From Diplonema papillatum (lineage: Eukaryota > Euglenozoa > Diplonemea > Diplonemida > Diplonemidae), in the NCBI GenBank assembly GCA_030068145.1, contig JAPJBO010000737.1, forward strand, positions 1 through 64,000: a stretch of DNA of 64,000 nt. The letters run 5' to 3'. Below the pieces are notes generated by a model. That model was not told the DNA's origin, did no database searches, and saw only the letters and a program-made list of their open reading frames with translations. Shown here piece by piece: positions 47,586 through 56,978 of the stretch. The first letter of the stretch is position 1, and the number at the start of each line of letters is the position of its first letter. Both the position numbers and the translations under genes were made by a program.

Positions 47586-50190
47586 TAAGTTAGCCTCAGA
47601 AGCTGGGTGGAAGAAAGCGGATGTGTAGCCACCGAAACGCGCTTGCAAATGCACTCCAGAAAGCGGGTGCGACGCCCGCTTACAGATCCAGCTTTAGATC
47701 CAGCTTTAGATCCAGCTTTAGGTCCAGCTTTAGATCCAGCTTTAGGTCCAGCTTTAGGTCCAGCTTTAGGTCTAGCTTTAGGTCCAGCTTTAGGTCCAGC
47801 TTTAGGTCCAGCTTTAGGTCCAGCTTTAGGTCCAGCTTTAGGTCCAGCTTTAGGTCCAGCTTTAGGTCCAGCTTTAGGTCCAGCTTTAGGTCCAGCTTTA
47901 GGTCCAGCTTTAGGTCCAGCTTTAGGTCCAGCTTTAGGTCCAGCTTTAGATCCAGCTTTAGGTCCAGCTTTAGATCCAGCTTTAGGTCCAGCTTTAGGTC
48001 CAGCTTTAGGTCCAGCTTTAGATCCAGCTTTAGATCCAGCTTTAGATCCAGCTTTAGGTCCAGCTTTAGGTCCAGCTTTAGATCCAGCTTTAGATCCAGC
48101 TTTAGGTCCAGCTTTAGGTCCAGCTTTAGATCCAGCTTTAGATCCAGCTTTAGGTCCAGCTTTAGGTCCAGCTTTAGGTCCAGCTTTAGATCCAGCTTTA
48201 GGTCCAGCTTTAGGTCCAGCTTTAGGTCCAGCTTTAGGTCCAGCTTTAGGTCCAGCTTTAGGTCCAGCTTTAGGTCCAGCTTTAGGTCCAGCTTTAGGTC
48301 CAGCTTTAGGTCCAGCTTTAGGTCCAGCTTTAGGTCCAGCTTTAGGTCCAGCTTTAGGTCCAGCTTTAGGTCCAGCTTTAGGTCCAGCTTTAGGTCCAGC
48401 TTTAGATCCAGCTTTAGGTCCAGCTTTAGGTCCAGCTTTAGGTCCAGCTTTAGGTCCAGCTTTAGGTCCAGCTTTAGGTCCAGCTTTAGGTCCAGCTTTA
48501 GGTCCAGCTTTAGGTCCAGCTTTAGGTCCAGCTTTAGGTCCAGCTTTAGGTCCAGCTTTAGGTCCAGCTTTAGGTCCAGCTTTAGGTCCAGCTTTAGGTC
48601 CAGCTTTAGGTCCAGCTTTAGGTCCAGCTTTAGGTCCAGCTTTAGGTCCAGCTTTAGGTCCAGCTTTAGGTCCAGCTTTAGGTCCAGCTTTAGGTCCAGC
48701 TTTAGGTCCAGCTTTAGGTCCAGCTTTAGGTCCAGCTTTAGGTCCAGCTTTAGGTCCAGCTTTAGGTCCAGCTTTAGGTCCAGCTTTAGATCCAGCTTTA
48801 GGTCCAGCTTTAGGTCCAGCTTTAGATCCAGCTTTAGATCCAGCTTTAGGTCCAGCTTTAGGTCCAGCTTTAGATCCAGCTTTAGGTCCAGCTTTAGGTC
48901 CAGCTTTAGGTCCAGCTTTAGATCCAGCTTTAGGTCCAGCTTTAGGTCCAGCTTTAGGTCCAGCTTTAGGTCCAGCTTTAGGTCCAGCTTTAGGTCCAGC
49001 TTTAGGTCCAGCTTTAGGTCCAGCTTTAGGTCCAGCTTTAGGTCCAGCTTTAGGTCCAGCTTTAGGTCCAGCTTTAGGTCCAGCTTTAGGTCCAGCTTTA
49101 GGTCCAGCTTTAGATCCAGCTTTAGGTCCAGCTTTAGATCCAGCTTTAGGTCCAGCTTTAGGTCCAGCTTTAGGTCCAGCTTTAGATCCAGCTTTAGATC
49201 CAGCTTTAGATCCAGCTTTAGGTCCAGCTTTAGGTCCAGCTTTAGATCCAGCTTTAGATCCAGCTTTAGGTCCAGCTTTAGGTCCAGCTTTAGATCCAGC
49301 TTTAGATCCAGCTTTAGGTCCAGCTTTAGGTCCAGCTTTAGATCCAGCTTTAGATCCAGCTTTAGGTCCAGCTTTAGGTCCAGCTTTAGGTCCAGCTTTA
49401 GATCCAGCTTTAGATCCAGCTTTAGGTCCAGCTTTAGGTCCAGCTTTAGATCCAGCTTTAGGTCCAGCTTTAGGTCCAGCTTTAGATCCAGCTTTAGGTC
49501 CAGCTTTAGGTCCAGCTTTAGGTCCAGCTTTAGGTCCAGCTTTAGGTCCAGCTTTAGATCCAGCTTTAGGTCCAGCTTTAGATCCAGCTTTAGGTCTAGC
49601 TTTAGGTCCAGCTTTAGGTCTAGCTTTAGGTCCAGCTTTAGATCCAGCTTTAGGTCCAGCTTTAGGTCTAGCTTTAGGTCCAGCTTTAGGTCCAGCTTTA
49701 GATCCAGCTTTAGGTCCAGCTTTAGGTCCAGCTTTAGGTCCAGCTTTAGGTCCAGCTTTAGGTCCAGCTTTAGGTCCAGCTTTAGGTCCAGCTTTAGGTC
49801 CAGCTTTAGGTCTAGCTTTAGGTCCAGCTTTAGGTCCAGCTTTAGGTCCAGCTTTAGGTCCAGCTTTAGGTCCAGCTTTAGGTCCAGCTTTAGGTCTAGC
49901 TTTAGGTCCAGCTTTAGGTCCAGCTTTAGGTCCAGCTTTAGGTCCAGCTTTAGGTCTAGCTTTAGGTCCAGCTTTAGGTCCAGCTTTAGGTCCAGCTTTA
50001 GGTCTAGCTTTAGCTTTAGGTCCAGCTTTAGGTCTAGCTTTAGGTCCAGCTTTAGGTCCAGCTTTAGGTCTAGCTTTAGGTCCAGCTTTAGGTCCAGCTT
50101 TAGGTCCAGCTTTAGGTCCAGCTTTAGGTCCAGCTTTAGGTCCAGCTTTAGGTCCTAGACTCGTGGTCGACCCACGGTGTCTTTGAATTC
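47586..50190. repeat. 12-bp satellite (about 205 copies) inside a CAGAAGCTGG element
   Basis: The unit is GGTCCAGCTTTA with GATCC and GGTCT variants, from about 47684 to 50150. On the left stand CCTCAGAAGCTGG and AAAGCGGGTGCGACGCCCGC, and on the right CGACCCACGGTGTC, matching the ends of the dispersed CACGGTGGAG/CAGAAGCTGG elements. One 6-bp slip occurs near 50010. Plus-strand ORFs of 859 (GPAL/DPAL) and 845 (RSSF) residues arise because the unit lacks stops in those frames; neither is called a gene. Confidence 0.95.
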
Positions 50191-50359
50191 TAACTCAACC
50201 TAACCTCGAAGAAAGCGAAGACGAGAGTCGACGAACCCCAACGGAAGAAGAAGCCCAGCGCTGCCCGTAAAAGCGAAGGCAAAGGCCGCAGAAGCATGCA
50301 AACCGGCAAGGAAGGGAAGAGTCGCAAAGCGACCACGCGAGGACGATGATTCGAATGAG

Positions 50360-51265
50360 TGCAAACGCCAGAAGCACGACACGGTACGATCGAAGAGGTA
50401 GTCATCCAGTGGCTAATGCAGGCCATCGCTACAGATATTCTGCATTCTAACATCAAACTAACCTCAACGATCACGGGACACCTCGTCCAGGTGGGGAGCG
50501 TCACCTCCCGGATACGAGGTGATTGCCGGATGGATGACGGCAACTGCACCTTTTAACCACCGACACCCTTTCGTGCTTGCGCAATCGGGGGTTCGAAACA
50601 TGATGATTAATATCAAAAGCCCGCGCCCACGCGGCGTTGACTGTGGCTGGTCTTTGTAAGGGCTGCCTTAATGTTACTTTGATCGAACTCACACGAAGCT
50701 GAAACTGACCTCAAAACGATGGGGCGAACGCCAGAAGCACGACACGGTACGATCGAAGAGGTAGCCGTCCAGTAGCTAATGCAGAGTATGGCCACAGATT
50801 CTTTGCATTCTAACCTAAAACTAACCTCAACGATCACGATACATCATGGTCAATCAGGAGGGATGAACAGGCTGACCTCCCGAACACCTGGCCTTGTTCG
50901 GATCCCCTGCTTCCACCTTGTTGCCGACGAACCTGGTTACAGCCACAGATATTCTGCATTCTAACCTCAACTAACCTCAACTAACCTCAACGATCACGGT
51001 ACATCATCCTAGCCTTGTTCGGATCCCCTGCTTCCATCTTGTTGCCGACGAACCTGGTTACAGCCACAGATATTCTGCAGTCTAACCTCAACTAACCTCA
51101 ACTAACCTCAACGATCACTGTACATCATCCTAGCCTTGTTCGGATCCTACAGCGACAGATATTCTGCATTCTAACCTCAACTAACCTCAACTAACCTCAA
51201 CGATCACGGTACATCATCCTAGCCTTGTTCGGATCCCCTGCTTCCATCTTGTTGCCGACGAACCT
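50360..51265. repeat. CTAACCTCAACGATCAC repeat cluster
   Basis: AACTAACCTCAACGATCACG with TACATCATCCTAGCCTTGTT, CGGATCCCCTGCTTCC and ACAGATATTCTGCATTCTAA recur about every 90-115 bp from 50.94 to 51.26 kb. Two older units lie at 50.37-50.52 and 50.73-50.87 kb, where CAGAAGCACGACACGGTACG also repeats. A related piece is at 63.37-63.44 kb. Non-coding. Confidence 0.75.
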
Positions 51266-51779
51266 GGTTAAACAACCGTACAAGCGACGTGCAGCATGCA
51301 CCCAGCGGAAACTCTTAGTGTTGTGTTCAAGCAGAGTACTGCCGCGCACGCAAGTTTGATGTTGACATCAAGTCTTCAACGAATAAACGAGATCGCGGAA
51401 AAGGCAAGCAGGGAACGGAATAGTGCCAAAGAAAAACCCGTTTGGGACCCTCCGTTTCTCCTTTTTTTCTCTCGGGGCAGGAGGGGGGAGGAGCAGTTTG
51501 AAGCTTGGAATGGTTTCGTTCGGAAATCGATACTGTTGACGAGCGAGGAGAAGGTGAGGTAGATCGGGTGATATCTCTTGAAAGGAAACTTCCTTGGCTT
51601 GTTGGACGAGCATCAGTATTAAAAATTCGGAGATAGTGGTAGTGGATAGTTGGAGGCGCTAGATCGGGCGAAACTCGGTGTTTACGCCACTTTCCAGGAG
51701 AGAGAAAATACTCGACGTAGCTGCTTCGACTCCGAATGGAAGGGGGGAAATATAGAGGTAAGGGGCAAATACAATACAA

Positions 51780-51992
51780 ACACAATCTGATTTGTTCTTC
51801 GCTTACACCGCCGTGTGTTGTTTTCTCACTCAGGACTTTTGACCTGTTGTGTTTGTGTGATTCGTCGTGTAGGGGTAGACCCGCATGACCTCACGTCCGT
51901 TCAACACGTGGTTCGGTAGTTACAGCACTTTGGATCCCTTCTGTTCTTTGTCGGGCAGCATCGTCGAGCATTTCCTTTCAAGCCGGCGCTTA
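51780..51992 (+). repeat. Dispersed element, family C (copy 5)
   Basis: Complete copy preceded at 51.71 kb by ACTCGACGTAGCTGCTTCGA. Ends at CTTTCAAGCCGGCGCTTACG. Confidence 0.7.
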
Positions 51993-52124
51993 CGTAAAAA
52001 ACTAATGCGCCTAGAGTGTCATTAACACCGCCTGCTTCGTGCACGCAGAGGTGCGTGGAGAGACTTCACACGGTGAGAGACTACCGCCGTGTCTGATCTG
52101 GCTCTACTCTACCACACTGCGCAG

Positions 52125-52314
52125 GGGACGACAAAGAAACAACCCGTCTGCTCCTCGAGTCTGGTAGTGTTGCAATGGACGCAATCGACTGCTTCGGACG
52201 CACACCATTCCACGGCATGGCAACGCAAGAGCTGTGCAACTTTTCCTGAGGTACGGTGCTTCACTTGACTCGGAGGACACGAGAGGCTGCAGACCGATTG
52301 ACTACTTACTTATA
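52125..52314 (+). pseudogene. Solitary ankyrin-repeat exon, frameshifted
   Basis: After a GCGCAG acceptor it reads (phase 1) GDDKETTRLLLESGSVAMDA and FGRTPFHGMATQEL; then a stop is met. One frame over it continues QLFLRYGASLDSEDTRGCRP and IDYL before a GTGCGT donor at 52315. A single small indel near 52240 would restore two consecutive ankyrin units. Opposite strand to the ankyrin gene at 29.7-38.9 kb. Either an exon of a gene whose other exons I cannot find or a relic. Confidence 0.6.
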
Positions 52315-52529
52315 GTGCGTTGCTCAGGGTAGTCGAAGGCCTCATTCACACTAATGCAACAAATTCACGATTGACGTCGAGGGGAGACGTGAAGGAGATG
52401 TTGCGTACCGAGATGCAGCGACGGATCTGGCGTGCGCCCCTATTGCGAGCACAAGTGCACCGGAAAAAGCGTGTAGCAACTTCGGGGCGAGTTGGGTGTG
52501 GTCAAAAGGCGAGTTTGGGGGCTCGAGGG

Positions 52530-52685
52530 CCTGGTCAAACGATTCGCATTATCGCACGCTTAAAACCTGGGCAAATACAGTGGTATGGTCTATCGCATAT
52601 TATCGCACGCCGATTATATGCGATAACCTTGTGCGATAATGCGATAATTATTATCGCATGCGAATCGTTTGACCACTATGCCTAG
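52530..52685. mobile_element. CTAGGCA-AGTGGTC inverted-repeat element (copy 2)
   Basis: CTGGTCAAACGATTCGCATT at the left pairs with ATGCGAATCGTTTGACCACT and CCTAG at the right. The left terminus is worn; the inside has the same TATCGCAT words as copy 1 (17426-17655). Confidence 0.8.
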
Positions 52686-52689
52686 GGTG

Positions 52690-52805
52690 AGTCTGGGGCC
52701 AGTCGTGACTCGCCCGCCACCTATATATGCCTAGGGGGGAGGGGGCAGTGCTGATACTAAGCCTGAGACCCAAAACGAAGTTGCTAACCCTGGGTGGGGG
52801 TGGGT

Positions 52806-52839
<34 letters not shown>

Positions 52840-53570
52840 TGGTGCAACCCACTGTGGACCTACTGTGGGACCCACCTTAGCTAAATTCTCTAAGGTGAAA
52901 TGGTGGAAAAAGTGGGTCAAAATTTTTTTTTTCGAGTGCTTTTTTGGGAGGATTTGGGCCAAAAAAAAAATTTTTTTTTCTTGGTCGCTGCTGAGGAAAC
53001 CACCTTAGAGCGGTCACCACCCTGCTGCACACAGGCCCTGCAGGAGGGGGGGGGTTTAGGGGGGGGGGGTACCCACCCACCCCTCGTTGCCGTCCGGCTG
53101 ACAACGATGCCGAGTTTAGGGGCCTTAGCATCAGCACTGGGAGGGGGGTCCCTTGCAAAGTCGTTGGGGGCTCTCAGGGTAGTGGCAGCACTGCCCCCCC
53201 CCAGGCATCTTGTTAAGAACCATCCATCCATCCATCAGCCGGCTGACCCCCCCCCCCCCCCCCCCTATTTTCACTGTGGAGGGGGGAGACGCTACCTGTC
53301 ACACTCTAAGGTGGTCACCACGGTGGGCGGTCAGAAAAAAAAAATTTTTTTTTTGCCCCAAATACCCCAAATACCACACTTTGGAAAATTTTTGTGGGCC
53401 CACTTTTGGCAGGGAATTTTGACCATTTCACCTTAGAGAATTTGACCACCCAGCCTCCAAGGCAACTGCACTGTAGAGGGGGGGGGGGGTCTGGTTTATC
53501 CGGCCATCCGGCCAAAGTGGCTGATCCTTAACAAGAGCGCTGCCCCCCCCCCCCCCCCTTCCCTAACAAA
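52690..53570. repeat. Large imperfect fold-back with G/C and A/T homopolymers
   Basis: AATTCTCTAAGGTGAAATGG (52.88 kb) is inverted at 53.42-53.45 kb. From there both arms run inward through AAAATTTTTTTTT blocks and GGTCACCACC-like segments with CTAAGGTG. C or G runs of up to about 38 bases stand at 52808-52846, 53047-53072, 53249-53264 and elsewhere. No ORF is credible. Homopolymer lengths may be assembly-dependent. Confidence 0.75.
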
Positions 53571-54998
53571 AAACATCAAGGCGTGGCGCAGCTTGAGGGG
53601 GGGCAGGAGCAAGGACAAGGCCAGCGGCCTTGTCCATACAGAATGGTCCAACAACCATTACTGCGAGAGTGGGAGGAACAAGGTCAAAGTACGAATCAAT
53701 ATGTATCAGGGGTAATCTCCAGCCCGCCCACGTGAAAAAGCAGTTGAGCTACCGCTGCTTATCCTGTGACACGTTTTTCGGGTTTGCGGGTCTGATTACC
53801 TACTGTTCCTGTTGAGTTTGCTCGTAGCTCGCCAGGAATGGGCACCCAGAAACTGGGTATCATACCGTCTTAAGTTTGGGTTCAGAAAACTAGACTTTTC
53901 ATGCCACCTTCTTCACACGGGCGATGGCATCAGTTCGTTCGAACGACATGGATACGTTTGCTTATCTTCGGGAGAAATGTTAACGCGGAGGAGTCCAACC
54001 TCCGCGTTCTCAGAAATCTTGGAGCTAGCAGCTTTAGGCCAGTCCCTCCAGAAAAGTTGGCCCACATCAAAGTTTCAAAAAGCCAGTCCCTCCAGAAAAG
54101 TTATTCGGAGCTAGCAGCTTTTCGCGCGTATAGGTACACGCATTTTGGTTCTTGCCGCCTTGACTCGGGCTCTTGCCGGGTTGTGCAGGTTGTCCTGTGT
54201 TTGAGGTGTGAGAGTGCCTACCTTGATCCCCCTTGAGTAGGGAGCCGACATCCCGTGGACGGCACACATATCGGACTCCAGGGATCCCAAAGCGGTTCAC
54301 AGGCCCACCTGCCCACAGCTCTTGCCGGGTTTGTGCCTGGTTCTTCCCGGGTTTTGTTGTAGCGCACGCCGTGTTTCGGGTGTGTCTCTTCATCTCCAGC
54401 TTCGGAGGCTGGACTCCGCCGTGTGGGGTTGCTTTGGTTTCAGCGTTTTTTTTGGTTTGAGACCGATTGTTTTCCGGATGGCTTATTGTGCTTGGTCGAA
54501 GAATAAAACAAGACGCGGGTCTGTCGTGAAGCCTTGCGTTTTGGATCCGCGAACGCGTTTAGAGGGTGCTACGGATTGCGTGGGGTGATGGTCCTTCTGC
54601 TTCGCTAAATACAGGCGGTGACGCCCGCTGCTCTTTACGTAGATTCTGAAGACGGGACACCATATTATTACCAGTACCGGGGGTTGCCTTGTAGCCCGTA
54701 CCGGTCTGTTGTCCGCGTTTATATGTATTTTCTCGCAGTGTGGTGCTTGGGTTTCGCGGCACTTGCGGTGCTTCTTATTACCAGTACCGTGACCGAATGA
54801 ATACAAGACGCGAGATGGCTATGTTCTGCGGTGCGAAATGGAAGAAAGGAATTGGACACAGACCAACTGCCGTGTCCGGCCAACTAAGCCCTGCTTGCAG
54901 ACATCACCATTGCCAAGATAAGCAACAAACACACGCCCTCCATCATGAGCACAAACCCGCACACCTGGACAAGACCAAAACCAGAACAAGAAGTCCGC
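53571..54998. other. Gene-free stretch with element pieces
   Basis: It contains a GCCAGTCCCTCCAGAAAAGTT direct repeat (54.04 and 54.08 kb), a CTCCAGCTTCGGAGGCTGGA hairpin of the CAGAAGCTGG family (54.40 kb), a family K copy (54.68-54.78 kb) and the motif TATTACCAGTACCG twice (54.66 and 54.78 kb). No supported gene. Confidence 0.4.
54675..54775 (+). repeat. Dispersed element, family K (copy 2)
   Basis: Nearly identical to 43260-43368. It is bracketed by the direct repeat TATTACCAGTACCG, possibly its target-site duplication. Confidence 0.65.
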
Positions 54999-56419
54999 GA
55001 CATGGGAAGCGATGGGCATCCTACACTGCCCGACAAACATTCGACGCGACATGGGAAGCGATGGGCATCCTACACTGCCCTACAAACATTCGACGCGACA
55101 TGGGAAGCGATGGGCATCCCACACTGCCCGACAAACATTCGACGCGACATGGGAAGCGATGGGCATCCTACACTGCCCGACAAACATTCGACGCGACATG
55201 GGAAGCGATGGGCATCCTACACTGCCCGACAAACATTCGACGCGACATGGGAAGCGATGGGCATCCTACACTGCCCTACAAACATTCGACGCGACATGGG
55301 AAGCGATGGGCATCCTACACTGCCCGACAAACATTCGACGCGACATGGGAAGCGATGGGCATCCTACACTGCCCGACAAACATTCGACGCGACATGGGAA
55401 GCGATGGGCATCCTACACTGCCCTACAAACATTCGACGCGACATGGGAAGCGATGGGCATCCTACACTGCCCGACAAACATTCGACGCGACATGGGAAGC
55501 GATGGGCATCCCACACTGCCCGACAAACATTCGACGCGACATGGGAAGCGATGGGCATCCCACACTGCCCGACAAACATTCGACGCGACATGGGAAGCGA
55601 TGGGCATCCTACACTGCCCGACAAACATTCGACGCGACATGGGAAGCGATGGGCATCCCACACTGCCCGACAAACATTCGACGCGACATGGGAAGCGATG
55701 GGCATCCTACACTGCCCGACAAACATTCGACGCGACATGGGAAGCGATGGGCATCCTACACTGCCCGACAAACATTCGACGCGACATGGGAAGCGATGGG
55801 CATCCTACACTGCCCGACAAACATTCGACGCGACATGGGAAGCGATGGGCATCCCACACTGCCCGACAAACATTCGACGCGACATGGGAAGCGATGGGCA
55901 TCCTACACTGCCCGACAAACATTCGACGCGACATGGGAAGCGATGGGCATCCTACACTGCCCGACAAACATTCGACGCGACATGGGAAGCGATGGGCATC
56001 CCACACTGCCCGACAAACATTCGACGCGACATGGGAAGCGATGGGCATCCTACACTGCCCGACAAACATTCGACGCGACATGGGAAGCGATGGGCATCCT
56101 ACACTGCCCGACAAACATTCGACGCGACATGGGAAGCGATGGGCATCCTACACTGCCCGACAAACATTCGACGCGACATGGGAAGCGATGGGCATCCTAC
56201 ACTGCCCTACAAACATTCGACGCGACATGGGAAGCGATGGGCATCCCACACTGCCCGACAAACATTCGACGCGACATGGGAAGCGATGGGCATCCTACAC
56301 TGCCCTACAAACATTCGATGCGACATGGGAAGCGATGGGCATCCCACACTGCCCGACAAACATTCGACGCGACATGGGAAGCGATGGGCATCCTACACTG
56401 CCCGACAAACATTCGACGC
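54999..56419. repeat. 49-bp satellite, exactly 29 copies
   Basis: The unit is GACATGGGAAGCGATGGGCA, TCCTACACTGCCCGACAAAC and ATTCGACGC. The span of 1421 bp is 29 x 49 with no length variation. Only two positions vary regularly (TCCTACAC/TCCCACAC and CCCGACA/CCCTACA). Because 49 is not a multiple of three and no frame has a stop, three plus-strand ORFs of 499-592 codons encode the same peptide cycle; none is called a gene. Confidence 0.97.
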
Positions 56420-56814
56420 GACACGCACAGGTTACGAGCGGTAGTGCGACACCATTTTTTTCGCGCTGCCAAACTCGGACATCCAGGCGGTACGAATGCA
56501 GACACCGCCACAACGTGAATAGTGTCGTCAGTTGGCGACATCATGGGCGGTGTCATGATGGGGCAAAAACGCATTGTCTTCATCCCACAGCAGCCGGGCG
56601 GCTCGCCGGATATAGTACGACTGGGATGGTATTCCAATCTACGTTCGGTAGGTCCATTTGTTCTATGGTAGGCACACGCGGCAAATCTTTTGTTTGTGCG
56701 TACGTGTGGAAACCCTGTTTTGAGTGATTTAGCACAGCACGCCCATCCGACCCTTTTTGATATCGACACGCAAGCTTTGTTTGTACCATAAGAAAGTTAT
56801 CCTACGGGGAGAGA

Positions 56815-56970
56815 TACTCGACGTAGCTACTTCGACTCCGAATGGAAGGGACGAAATATAGAGGTAAGGGGCAAATGCAATACAAACACAATCTGCTTTG
56901 TTCTTCGCTTACACCACCGTGTGTTGTTATCTCACTCAGGATTTTGACCTGTTGTGTTTGTGTGAGTTTA
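56815..56970 (+). repeat. Family C, left part only (copy 6)
   Basis: ACTCGACGTAGCTACTTCGA to TTGACCTGTTGTGTTTGTGT; the rest is absent. It ends just before the stop codon of paralogue 2 (56979), so it lies in or next to its 3' untranslated region. Confidence 0.65.
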
Positions 56971-56978
56971 CTGTGTGC

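Noticed and set aside
47684-50150. Telomere-like repeat (contains TTTAGG)
   Set aside because: The 12-bp unit TTTAGGTCCAGC lacks the TTTAGGG or TTAGGG register and is internal, with element flanks on both sides.
47607-50186. ORFs of 859 and 845 codons (GPAL and RSSF repeats)
   Set aside because: The 12-bp unit has no stop in these frames, so open frames are guaranteed; there is no signal peptide, no domain and no single preferred frame, and the flanks match a transposable element.
54740-56727. Three overlapping long plus-strand ORFs with MGILHCPTNIRRD repeats
   Set aside because: A stop-free 49-bp unit makes all three frames encode the same peptide cycle; nothing outside the array supports a gene.
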